From: Conchocele bisecta
Taxonomy: Eukaryota; Mollusca; Bivalvia; Lucinida; Thyasiridae
Assembly (NCBI GenBank): GCA_029237695.1
Contig: CM055279.1
Coordinates: 25,175,919 to 25,239,918, forward strand
DNA: 64,000 nucleotides
Direction: 5' to 3'
The position numbers and the translations under genes were made by a program. The notes under the pieces are model-generated. The model worked only from the letters and a program-made list of their open reading frames with translations, did no database searches and had not been told where the DNA came from. Positions 41,870 to 51,101 of this stretch are shown in pieces. Position 1 is the stretch's first letter, and every line of letters starts with the position of its first letter.

Positions 41870-42350
41870 GCTTTAGCAGAATGCGCGACTATAGTCGCCG
41901 CTTTTTCCGTCGTCGTCCGCGTCGTCGTCGTCATCCGAAATGTCAAAGACTTTGTACAAGCTTCGTCATCATGCTATAACTTTAATATTACTTTACGGAT
42001 TGCTTCAATATTTGGACACTTGATACATGTAAGCATATGGAACACACTAATGTCGCCATTCACATGACGTTCACCGTTTTTACAATATTTAATGTTTTTG
42101 CTGAAACTCTTACTATAGCCATTTTTTGGCGTCAAAAACTTAGTACAAGCTTCCTCATCCTGCTATAACTTTCATATTACTTGACGCATTCCTCCAATGT
42201 TTTGAAACTTGATACATGTAAGCATTAGAAACACACTAATGTCGCAATTCACATGACCTTCACCTTTTTTAACTTCAATGTTTTTCTCAAACACTTAGCC
42301 ATTTTTGTTTGCGTCAAAAACTTTGTACAAGCCTCATAATTATGACCTTA
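41870..42350. repeat. Diverged direct repeats, about 180-bp period
   Basis: Units share ACTT(T)GTACAAGCTTC(G/C)TC, ATGCTATAACTTT and CACACTAATGTCGC, at about 41,945, 42,140 and 42,315. The decay level is similar to 33,240-33,560. Confidence 0.55.
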
Positions 42351-43126
42351 GCTGTTGAAAGGCTGTTAGAACACCATTAACCCATTACATTCGGAATACA
42401 TATTTACGGGTATAAATTTTGTAAATATTTTATTTATATTTTGTCAATGAAAGTATATGTTGTGACCACTCATTTGAAAAATCTCGACGAGATTGTTCAA
42501 ATGGTGGTCACGACATAATTATACTGCAAATGACATAGAAAATATGTAGAATTTTCCACAAACAAAATGACGTATACTCAGCATGACGTGGGTTAATCAA
42601 TATGTGACCCCATGATATGCATGTCCATGTCAAAGTAATGCAGAAACTTTAACAAAAATCCTACTACAACATTGTTTTGTACCGACAAGGCATTTGCAGG
42701 CGGGACACCGCTTCCGTGGCAGATTCTTGTTATAATTTAGTCTCTACTTTACAGGTTCCATTCCACCATTGATTGCCACTATATCATAGTAGTGCAACAG
42801 GGAGACCAGGAGGGTCGACAAACGAAAAATAAAATTGAAATTGAGTCCGAAACCTGGCTAGATAGTTTGGAAATTATGTAACTAAGAAAACAAAAGTTCG
42901 ATTTTGAAAATCGGTCAACAATTAAAAAAATATTTTAAAAACGATTTCAGCCCACATGTTAAATTCCCATAGGAAAATCGTTGTTTCGCAATAAAATCAA
43001 TATTTAATGGAATTTCGTCAAATAAATCTTTTTCTCAGATTTAATGTCTTTAACAGCCAAAAGTTCGTCGGCAACAAAACGTGGAACAGACAGCAGTTTA
43101 GCTCCTGATAACGATACATATTGCTT
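42351..43126. other. Intergenic DNA with foldback A copy and a duplicated 75-mer
   Basis: Foldback A copy 2 lies at 42,451-42,525 (TATATGTTGTGACCACTCAT arms). The 75-bp sequence shared with 25,133-25,207 is at 42,659-42,733. A single arm of foldback Q is at about 43,058-43,102. No gene. Confidence 0.55.
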
Positions 43127-43222
43127 ATGTATAAGTTAGATCACGGTTCGACCGCATGTACGAGGAGATAATCCGTGAGCTTTAACGAGCGGATTATCGC
43201 TCTTACATGCGGACAAACGTGA
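43127..43222. repeat. Foldback element N
   Basis: Arms AAGTTAGATCACGGTTCG and the near-inverse CGTGATCTAACTT surround a GGAGATAATCCGTGAGC...GCGGATTATCGCTC core. A half copy is at about 30,412. Confidence 0.8.
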
Positions 43223-43309
43223 TCTAACTTATTTAGCACATCCTCATGCACATACCTTGCATACGAGCTGTGTTAATACAGAAACAACACCCGGAAATGT
43301 GTCAAAGAT

Positions 43310-43725
43310 GTGATAAGAGAAGCATGACGGGTGGTTCATTGATGGAATGGCGAATAGTTTCACATGCTGATCTAGATCTACACTTGTCGTAAAACCAATA
43401 AGCCTCTTTTCTCCAGTCACAGCCACATATGGGTGCACAAATCGATGGTCTAGTAACATGAGGTCGTAAGTGCTATGCTTTAGCATAGCAGTTACGACCT
43501 TATGTTACTAGACCATCGAAATGTGTTAGTTACATGTTATTAACCCTTAGACTGCTACATACAACACTTGTCGTCGGCTGTTGCTTTTATATGTTACCTT
43601 ATTTCTCAATAAAAACATGGTTTGACAGCACTTCAATGGAAATGATTCAAGAGAGTGCTGTCAAAGCATGGTTTTGATGATAACAATGGAAAAGAGAACT
43701 TCAAAATAAACAGCAGACGACAAAA
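43310..43725. repeat. Family I fragment, perfect palindrome, and foldback L copy 2
   Basis: A family I half copy is at 43,310-43,435. A palindrome at 43,441-43,519 has arms ATCGATGGTCTAGTAACATG / its inverse around GCTATGCTTTAGCATAGC with almost no mismatches. Foldback L copy 2 is at 43,565-43,725. Confidence 0.75.
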
Positions 43726-44465
43726 ATAAGATAGCGGTGTAAGTGTGAAATCAGGATACGTGTACGAGGGTCAGTCAATAATCTAACGGGCTGAGTCGTC
43801 AACATGATTTGTGACTGACTACAACATATTTATAGGTTATTTGATTTGTATGTGGATATATGCACGAGTTCCTCAGCGTGCGATTTAGTCGCGAAATATC
43901 GTTGCGCGGCGGAACGAGTGGCAAATAACGTTTCTATGATATACGTACATCATTCGCCATGTATATGCGCTTGAAAAAATATACAAAATATAAATAATTT
44001 TTTCAATTTTATGATAAATTTATTAATTTTTATTATACTGAATTTATTACATTATCACAGCCATTTTGGCTGTGATAATGTAATAAATTCAGTATAATAA
44101 TTCTGCATACTTTGAATCATCAAATATATGCAGTAGTTAGTTCTGTATGAAATAATGTATTTTTGGAAAAGTAAATGATTACTCCCTCAAAGTATCCTTT
44201 GCTAGAAAAATTTGCAATTTTGATGAAATCGGCTACTGGTTATTATCACACGAAAACTTTGCTATTTTGGGCTGTATCCCATTTCATAAATGTGATACGA
44301 CACACGTGCGTATGTGCCCGGAAACAAATTTGATATCCTGTCAATACGACCTAATCACTGCGTATGAATATGTGCGGTTGTCATACTAGTCGTTCTCCGA
44401 TTTTGAGGATGCGACTGGGGCTATTTCTTTTTACATTTTAAAGCTATTTGTAGTGCTGACGGGAT
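43726..44465. other. Intergenic DNA with a perfect palindrome
   Basis: The stretch 44,034-44,100 is a perfect palindrome with arms ATTATACTGAATTTATTACA and onward to CAGCCATTTTGGCTG at the centre. Otherwise there is no gene or element. Confidence 0.55.
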
Positions 44466-44617
44466 AAATAGAATAGTCGGTTAGTGCCGTGAATGGGAAA
44501 ACATATATGGCGCGGCACGGAAACGGGATGGACTCGGCAGAGCCTCACCCATCTCGTTTCCTACGCCTTACCAGATATGTTTTCCCATTCACGGCACTAA
44601 CCTAATATTCTCTATAT
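44466..44617. repeat. Foldback element B, copy 3
   Basis: TTAGTGCCGTGAATGGGAAA arms face inward around GGACTCGGCAGAGCC. It lies about 215 bp from the left end of Polinton copy 2. Confidence 0.82.
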
Positions 44618-44825
44618 GGCACACGTGTACAGTAATAACACCTGGAACGAATTCCATTGGCTGGCTGCATCACCATAATTATGTATTTGTATTTTGCGCC
44701 AAGGTTATGTCCAATGAATAAAATGGAGACGTTCCAAATGAGGTACGTAATTGCGTGACAAAGCAATGATGTTCTGACGTTGACGTCATCCTGTTTGAAA
44801 TGTCATGAGAAGTGTTAGTCACTAC

Positions 44826-44831
44826 TGAACC
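44826..44831. repeat. Left copy of the TGAACC target-site duplication
   Basis: TGAACC directly precedes the element start at 44,832 and recurs at 62,531-62,536 directly after ...TATACTAC. Six bases is the known Polinton duplication size. A one-base ambiguity exists because the last T of the right TIR could belong to either. Confidence 0.75.
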
Positions 44832-44918
44832 AGTAGTATATAAGAGTCATAATGATACAAGTTTGGTGTGGTGGCTTCCACACGAAACTTGTAATCATTA
44901 TGACTCTTATATACTACT
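44832..44918. repeat. Terminal hairpin-forming palindrome, copy 2 left
   Basis: This 87-bp palindrome has outer arms AGTAGTATATAAGAGTCATA / inverse, middle arms ATGATACAAGTTT / AAACTTGTAATCAT, and a short GGTGTGG...CCACAC apex. Confidence 0.9.
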
Positions 44919-44980
44919 ACCGCGAGACCATATATTTATGACATGAGAAGATACACCCTATTAGAGATAAAAATCCCTAT

Positions 44981-44995
44981 GTTATACTCAGTATA
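44981..44995 (+). promoter_or_regulatory. GTTATACTCAGTATA box before the first gene, copy 2
   Basis: The box lies at the inner edge of the TIR, 9 bp before the ATG at 45,005. An identical box in the other TIR-proximal region abuts the PolB ATG. Dual use of the TIR edge as an inward promoter or initiator is inferred from this symmetry. Confidence 0.5.
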
Positions 44996-45004
44996 TACAA
45001 CATA

Positions 45005-45298
45005 ATGGTTCTAGTTAAGTGTGCATGGTTGAAGACAGGTAGTCACGAGAGATGTTTTCGCACCGGTATTTACGAATATTGCAAACATCACCGTGCATGG
45101 ATGCGAAGAGGTTCCGTTTCGCCTCGCCCATGTCGACATTGTGGGGTAGGGACCAAAGCCGAGTCACTGCTATGTCCACCATGTGATGACACTCAGGCTA
45201 CTCATCGAATGGCTAACAAGGGATTACGTGCTCGCAAGTATTATCGTTTAGTAATAATTCAAATCGGAAAGTCAGTTAGAAAGATAGAATCGATCTAA
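45005..45298 (+). CDS. Small zinc-binding protein (two Cys/His clusters), copy 2
   Basis: A 97-codon protein, the first gene inside the left TIR. Cys6, Cys17, Cys26 and His28/His29 form a C-x10-C-x8-C-x-H pattern (YCKHH), and Cys43, Cys46, Cys57 and Cys60 a CxxC...CxxC ribbon (CRHCGVGT...CPPC). The C-terminus is basic. Similar two-cluster proteins occur next to TIRs of other animal Polintons as far as I recall; nucleic-acid binding is inferred only from the zinc ribbon. The start is fixed by the ATG 9 bp after the TIR box. The counterpart in copy 1 is outside the window. Confidence 0.65.
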   Translation: MVLVKCAWLKTGSHERCFRTGIYEYCKHHRAWMRRGSVSPRPCRHCGVGTKAESLLCPPCDDTQATHRMANKGLRARKYYRLVIIQIGKSVRKIESI

Positions 45299-45400
45299 TA
45301 AGTCACGGTGTTTCTACAGCATTAAAACACTGTAAAAAACATTATCAAACTAATTTTATAAAATTGAACAGAAAAAACAAGTACCAATATAAAAGAGAAA

Positions 45401-45778
45401 ATGGATAATACAATACAATTGGAATTGAAAGTTTTTAATGGCTGTGTTGAAGAAGTTTACGAAGAATACGGGGGTTATAATCCTGTATATAAATTCTATA
45501 AAATGAGAACACTAGGCGATATCGAATATATGAAATACCAGCGTAATTTATTACGCTCCGACAAAAACGTTGCATTTACAATATTATACCGGCAATTATG
45601 TCAACTATACAAGAGGCAAATACGAACATTAAGACAGATAATGCGTATCGGATATGAAACTAAGGCGTATTATATAAAACGATTAAAACCCAACGATTCG
45701 TCTACGATATCACTTATAAATTTATGTTGTAATCACAACACCAAGCAGACGACAATGTTTCACTTACACGTGTTATGA
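45401..45778 (+). CDS. Unknown 125-codon protein, copy 2
   Basis: The ATG at 45,401 opens a frame rich in Tyr, Arg and Lys, with a GGYNPVYKFYK segment and a long basic predicted helix (RQLCQLYKRQIRTLRQIMRIG). I do not recognise a family. It lies in the same direction as the preceding zinc gene, 102 bp downstream after an AT-rich spacer. Base composition is as AT-rich as its flanks, so the gene is less certain than its neighbours. Confidence 0.4.
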   Translation: MDNTIQLELKVFNGCVEEVYEEYGGYNPVYKFYKMRTLGDIEYMKYQRNLLRSDKNVAFTILYRQLCQLYKRQIRTLRQIMRIGYETKAYYIKRLKPNDSSTISLINLCCNHNTKQTTMFHLHVL

Positions 45779-46463
45779 AAATGTAAATTATGTGTCATAC
45801 CTTACACGTATATTAAGTGTCCATTTTATAGAGAGATTACACGATTACGTCTTCCGGGATGAAACATAAACACACTGTAATATATACTACACACACGTGG
45901 GTGTGTATTACACAACCCGCTATTGATATTCCGGAAGTATTTCTTACATTGTGATTGGTTGGCATGTTTTTTATTTTTTTAATTTTACTTTCAATAATTT
46001 AGAACGTTATAACCTATATTATTAAATAAAAAACGAACTCATTATATAAAAAGCAAATAAAAAAAATGGAGTAAATATTTGGTATTGCACAATACGGTTT
46101 TAGCTTAATATATGTAAAATTAACAACAATACTTTGTCTTGGGGGACGCCCCTTGACGAAAAATGAGCGCTCAGTGCACCCGTGCTGACACTTACCAAGG
46201 TGCCTAGACTTTCGACACTAATTACTAGATCAGCCTCCGAGTGAAGAGGAGATGGGGGTGTGCAGTACGGGTAGCTACACCTCGCTAAGCCAAACAGAAA
46301 AGAATGAATGAATGAAAGAGAGTGGCTTAGCGAGGTGGACCCAGAAGGGTTTTGCTGGCGCGGGTTCGAGCCTCGGTGTGACCCAACTTTTTTTTTTTTA
46401 TAATTTTCCTATAATTAATTAATAAATTGTTTACTGCACCAATATAATTATTTAATAAAAATA
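45779..46463. other. Non-coding left segment of copy 2 with inverted repeats and Pol III-like signals
   Basis: This 685-bp gap has no credible frame. It holds an inverted pair around ACGTCTTCCGGGA / ATTCCGGAAGTATT (45,855-45,955) with TACACACACGTGGGTGTGTA between, GGGGGACGCCCC at about 46,140-46,152, and the tRNA-like cluster at 46,278-46,399. Such a gap is large for this compact element and may hold a replication, packaging or RNA function. Confidence 0.5.
46278..46399 (+). ncRNA. tRNA-like Pol III unit (A box, B box, T-run) with 15-bp inverted repeat
   Basis: TGGCTTAGCGAGG (46,323-46,335) fits the A-box consensus and GGTTCGAGCCT (46,363-46,373) the B box, about 27 bp apart, followed by a 12-T terminator at 46,388-46,399. 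CACCTCGCTAAGCCA at 46,278-46,292 is the exact inverse of 46,323-46,337, so the A box can fold into a 15-bp hairpin with a 30-base loop. A normal cloverleaf does not form: the T stem has four pairs and no acceptor match is found. A tRNA-derived SINE remnant or small viral RNA are both possible. Confidence 0.35.
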
Positions 46464-47066
46464 TTAATTTCTTCCGACTTTATCTCCAAGTTTTTCCCTA
46501 AATTTATCCCAATCAGTACACTCAATCTTGGACATGGTGGCGCGCGCTTTGATTCTTATATCATTTTTTAATTGTTCATATCTCCCCATTTCTTCCACCA
46601 CGGATTCAAACTCTAAATTTGATATTTTCTTATCGGCCAACGCTTTGGACACCATAACGTCGATGGTATTTTTCTTCGACCTGGCGAGAACGGATATTCT
46701 ATCATGTTTTCTACATTTTTTCTCGAGTTTTCCACCCGACGCCCTAATAACCATACACAACAACCCAGAAACGGCCGACACCGCACATAAAATCCCCGCT
46801 ACAGGAACCGTTATAATGGTGGATATAGTTGCAGCTGTCCCCGCCCCACACAACACAGAAACACTCGCCAGAGCCGTGCTAGATACTTCAGCCATGTTCA
46901 CCGCGCGCCTATATTTTTTAGCGTTTCTTTTTCTATTTGTATATTCTCTAACTAAAATATCCTGCATAGCGACGATATTATTCAACCTAAAATCTGAACT
47001 TCTTTCGTTAATTGTACACAGTATTGATGGAGTGGTATTGACAATTGGAAGCGTTGATTCGTTCAT
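46464..47066 (-). CDS. Two-helix membrane protein, copy 2
   Basis: An intact 200-codon minus-strand gene. Two adjacent hydrophobic, Gly/Ala/Val-rich segments lie at about residues 61-81 and 82-107 (cores SVLCGAGTAATIST and VAGILCAVSAVSGLLCMVI). They are flanked by a basic stretch (TNRKRNAKKYRRA) and a C-terminal charged helical domain (LADKKISNLEFESVVEEMGRY). I recognise this hairpin-plus-helical-tail protein as a common companion in animal Polintons; the role is unknown. It lies downstream of the fibre gene on the same strand with a 37-bp gap. The copy 1 equivalent is outside the window. Confidence 0.7.
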   Translation of the reverse strand: MNESTLPIVNTTPSILCTINERSSDFRLNNIVAMQDILVREYTNRKRNAKKYRRAVNMAEVSSTALASVSVLCGAGTAATISTIITVPVAGILCAVSAVSGLLCMVIRASGGKLEKKCRKHDRISVLARSKKNTIDVMVSKALADKKISNLEFESVVEEMGRYEQLKNDIRIKARATMSKIECTDWDKFREKLGDKVGRN

Positions 47067-47103
47067 ATTTAAATTTTACAAATTTATTTCAATATATTAG
47101 TAT

Positions 47104-48921
47104 TTACAAAATAAGTTCAATTAACAATGAGACAATAGTGGAAGAACTCTCTTGGTCACCGAATTTCGTAACAAAGTTAATAACACTACCTTTGGAAAGT
47201 CTAATTCGATCATAACCGGAGAACGAAACCACCGTCGAACTATCTCCAGAGATTTCAGTGACTCCAACCTCCCGTTCTTCCCCATCTACTACAATATTTA
47301 TCGCGACCGCGCCCACAGGTTTACCACTACCATTAACCGAGCAGACCGCCATTTGGATAACTTCACCCGCGGCTGTCATAGTGTATCCCCCACATTTATT
47401 ACTCGCTTTGGCACCGAACGAATATTCATAGTGCCCCTCAACCAATGGGCCCCGCTTCTCAGCCCAAACTGTTATGGCACGTTTTAGCGTTTTCATTGTT
47501 CGCACTATTCCGGCAAGCGCACTGTTTGCGTTATATGCCTCAGTACGAATATTATAAGAGGCCTTTCATGTTTCAGTTTATCGGAAACTTCGGTTATCTT
47601 TCCGTCTAGTTTGGTAAGTGCCGCTTCTCTACTGAGAGAGTCCTCTAAGCGCAACGCATCATAAGCCTCCGTAATGGTCGCCTGGTGGCCTTTTAGGGCT
47701 TTCTCAACACCCGACCGGGCCTCTTTTTGAAATTCGGTTATTTTCCCGTCTAGTTCAGCAAACGCCGCTTCTCTGATGAGAGAGTCCTCTGAGCGCAACA
47801 CCTCATAAGCCTTCGCAAGGGCTGCCTGGTGGTCTTCTCGTGCTTTCTCAACACCCGACCGGGCCTCTCTTTGAAATTCGGTTATTTTTCCATCTAGTTC
47901 ACCAACCGCCGCTTCTCTGATGAGAGAGTCCTCTGAGCGCAACACCCTATAAACCTCCGTAAGGTCCGCCTGGTGGTCTTCTCGGGCTTTCTCAATACCC
48001 GTTCGTACCCCCTCAACCCCCAACCGGGCCTCTTTTCGAAATTTGGTTATCTTTCCGTCTAGTTCGGTAAGTGCCGCTTCTCTGTTGAGAGAGTCCTCTG
48101 AGCGCAACGCCCCATAAGCCTCCGCAATGGCCTCCTTGTGGTCTTCTCGGACCCCCTCAACCCCCGACCTGGTCTCTTTCAGAAATTCGGCTATTTTCCC
48201 GTCTAGTTCAGTAAGTGTAGCTTCTCTGTTGAGAGAGTCCTCTAAGCGCAACGCATCATAAGCCTCCGCAAGGGCCTCCGCAAGGTTCGACTGGTGGTCT
48301 CTCGGACTTTATCAATACCCGACCGGGTCTCTTTTCGAAATTTGGTTATTTTTTTATCTAGTTCGGCAACCGCCGCTTCTCTGACGAGAGAGTCCTCTGA
48401 GCGCAACACCTCATAAGCTTCCGTAAGGTCCGCCTGGTGGTCTTCTCGGGCTTTCTCAATACCCGACGTGGCTCTTTTCGAAATTTTGGTTATTTTTTTA
48501 TCTAGTTCGGTAAATGCGCATCTCTAATGAGAGAGTCCTCTAAGCGCAACGTAAGGGCCGCCTGGCGGTCTGCTCGGACTTTATCAATATCCGACCTGCT
48601 CTCTTTTCGAAATTTGGTTATTTTTTTACCTAGTTCGTTTAGTTCCGTTTCTCTGATGAGAGAGTCCTCTGATCGCAACACCTTATAAGCCGCCTGATCT
48701 TTCTCAATTTGTGCAGTCGCCGTCAGCACTTCTACTCTAACATCTGATATACTCCTGTAAATCCCGTTTGCGACCTTCGATATAGTTTTATTTATCAAGG
48801 CCTTGGTTTTTCCAGTAGTTAAAAAGTCGCCCTCTGTCGGGATGAATCCACCTTCTGCCGGTTCCAAATTCTTTGAATTTGTCACCCAATCGGAAGAACT
48901 ACCTAGTCCGTATATACTCAT
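47104..48921 (-). pseudogene. Fibre-like protein with coiled-coil shaft and beta-rich head, copy 2 (frameshifted)
   Basis: Starting at ATG 48,919-48,921, 33 bp after the minor capsid stop, the N-terminus has GSSSDWVTNSKNLEP. A shaft of 50-residue repeats follows (47,505-48,251 gives five clean units), then a C-terminal head (47,104-47,500) with GHYEYSFGAKASNKCGGYTM, alternating beta-type strands and a final VSLLIELIL strand. The head type recurs on coiled-coil proteins of animal Polintons in my recollection. Frameshifts lie near 47,505, 48,300, 48,470 and 48,540. A trimeric host-attachment fibre is inferred from shaft-plus-head layout and its place beside the penton-like gene. Confidence 0.72.
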
Positions 48922-48954
48922 AATAAAATTAATTATAATATTGGGCACCTATAC

Positions 48955-49641
48955 TCAATTAGAAATTTCGAGAACTACCGAAATCGGGTAATCGTTTTTC
49001 AACTTTCTCGCTTGATCATCGAGAATAGAGACCGTAAATTCATGGATATGTCCCGATTCCAAAACTTTCATCTCGGGGTGTGGGAAGTCTAAGGTCACAG
49101 TCTCGCCATAGAAACAGTCGCTGGCTTGCACGGTTTTCAGTAATGTGCTGGGAGTGCCGTCTACCGTGTTGTACGATGTGTTCACCCGATCCAGGTGCAC
49201 GCTGAGAGTTTTCGTGAAGGCGAAGTCCACCGGGTTATCACCGACGTACTCACCCGGGGTAAACACTCCTTTGTTTGAGGAGTATGTCTCTCTAAAACCG
49301 AGTTGAATACCCAACCCCGGGGAGACCACTACCTTATTATCAGTGCTGATGGTCATTGTTGCGAGCCCGGTAGCATTCGATACTGTGAGATTGATTACAC
49401 CGTCAAGCTCTGAGTTGACAAAATCTTTGAGCTGTCTTATTCCCCACAGTCCGTGAGGCAGCTTTACACCTAATTGTTGTCCATCCTTCACATAGTAAAA
49501 CCCTTCGCTCTTCCCCACATTCTGCCACCCGACCGTGAAGGTGATTGATCTGAGGCCCACCCGGCGTTTTCCGCAGCAGTTGTCGATTGATTTTTGAAGT
49601 TTACAACTCCCTTTTTGAACATTAGTGATAGTAGCAAACAT
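48955..49641 (-). CDS. mCP: Penton-like minor capsid protein (single jelly roll), copy 2
   Basis: An intact 228-residue gene. I chose the ATG at 49,641 (MFATITNV) because the upstream in-frame ATG would overlap the divergent gene starting at 49,656. Landmarks are FTVGWQNV, KLPHGLWGIRQLKDFVN (the 'GLY/W..LN-F' helix of penton-like proteins), FTPGEYVGDNP, the VHLDRVNTSYNTVDGTPSTLL strand pair, and a terminal ILDDQARKLKNDYPISVVLEI. These match the single-jelly-roll vertex proteins of Polintons. It would fill capsid vertices and hold the fibre encoded next on the same strand. Copy 1 has only fragments. Confidence 0.78.
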   Translation of the reverse strand: MFATITNVQKGSCKLQKSIDNCCGKRRVGLRSITFTVGWQNVGKSEGFYYVKDGQQLGVKLPHGLWGIRQLKDFVNSELDGVINLTVSNATGLATMTISTDNKVVVSPGLGIQLGFRETYSSNKGVFTPGEYVGDNPVDFAFTKTLSVHLDRVNTSYNTVDGTPSTLLKTVQASDCFYGETVTLDFPHPEMKVLESGHIHEFTVSILDDQARKLKNDYPISVVLEISN

Positions 49642-49655
49642 AATAATATCTTTCA

Positions 49656-51101
49656 ATGGATACAAAAGCATTTAGCTTTAACTCTAATGCAAAGTACGCG
49701 GTCGGAGGTAAATACACGCAAAAAGACGTTGCTAACCGCCTTGTACACCCAACCGTAACGGTTAGACCGGACAGCGGCTTTGCCACCAACTTCCCCGACA
49801 TCTTTGAACAATATAGGCTGCCCAAGATTACTACGATGGAGGCGGTAAACGGGTGGAAAGCAACACCGATGAAGTTTTGGCAGAACCAAATAAATTTCGC
49901 TGTATGGTGCGCAACAGCCGGGTGTGGAGTTTCACATAAAGACCATCTGACATCCAAGAATGTCATGCTCCGAAGTGTCTACAACTTTCACGCGTATTAT
50001 ACTATTAGGAGGATTCTCAAAGAACTAGGTATTTCACTACCTCAAGACGACGCCTGGGATCCCATTTCCAACGCATACGACCGTATGGCGTTTGAAAGAC
50101 TGTGTAACGAATTTAACGTTTCAAAGGACGCGGACTGGAGACAGAAAGCATTTCCTACCAGCACCGGCCTCGGGGACGTTCTCATTCGGGGCCAGTCCGG
50201 GAAATGGGCACAGACTGATTTTAGACACGATCACTCCGGTGACCACATCGTCAGTCGGAACGCCGGGAATTAATTTTGGAACCCCCGCAACTAATGACTT
50301 TCGGGCCGGAAGTGTCTGGAGGTCGGCACTGTGGCGTGTTTTCTTGTAAAATGTTACCTCCGAAACTGGCCCACGTCGATTACATACAGCAGGCTGCTGA
50401 GGTTCAGGACGCGTGGGGTACATTTATGTTAGATACGGGTCTAGGGTTCACGCAGGCCGGGGTTACTCGCGTCAACGACTCCATTCGCACATACGTCTGG
50501 GCCATCCTCGGCGCACAGAAGCAAACTCGCAGTTCTATACTGGGCACGTGAACAGCGTTTGATGCACAAAAACAATTCTTGGCACTTGTAGAGGACGCCA
50601 TCTCAGCTAGGGTGGACCTGGAGAAGGCGATCCAGAATTATCAAGACGTTTTGCAGACTGCCAGCACCCCAATGGACTATGTATTTGGAATAGGTCTTTA
50701 TATGGCGCCGAGCAATATGATACTACGAGACGACCCGGTTGATGGTTACAATAATCAAATCATAATCGCCACCGCCAATCAAAAAATCGGTCACAACGGT
50801 AACGTGAACACGGATATCATCAAGCGCACCCCCAAAATGATCGGGCGCGGAGTTGTAAATTCAAATAAATTTGAAAAAGATTTCATAAAACCCCCAAAAC
50901 ACAAAATGGATACACCTCCCTCAACACAATCGAACCCAGTACCCCCAATTCGTAAATTGGATGCACCATCGAGTTCCCCCCAATCCAATCATCAACAATG
51001 TTGAAACACCAATCGAGATTGGAAGCACAACACACGAGGAGGAGAAATTAGCGCTCATCGTCGCCCTCGTGGCGATCGGATTATTTACGCTTTGGTTTTA
51101 G
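49656..51101 (+). pseudogene. Polinton-conserved tail-anchored protein of unknown function, copy 2
   Basis: The counterpart of 2103-3538. The 205-codon frame from ATG 49,656 stops at about 50,271, a frame change leads to the second part from about 50,290, a TGA interrupts at about 50,549 where copy 1 has a sense codon, and a further frameshift near 50,985 precedes the C-terminal anchor (ALIVALVAIGLFTLWF, stop 51,099-51,101). The breaks differ from those of copy 1. Its start lies 14 bp from the divergent minor capsid start and its end overlaps the convergent gene by about 20 bp. Confidence 0.7.

Larger units (their letters stand above)
44832..44998. repeat. Left terminal inverted repeat, copy 2
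   Basis: It matches the right TIR in inverse from AGTAGTATATAAG through ATATGGTCTC and ACACCCTATTAGAGATA to GTTATACTCAGTATATA. It is shorter than the right TIR (about 167 against 186 bp), mainly because its terminal hairpin has lost part of the apex. Confidence 0.9.

Noticed and set aside
46278..46399. Functional tRNA gene
   Set aside because: A and B boxes are present, but the acceptor stem is missing, the T stem is incomplete and no standard anticodon arm can be drawn.
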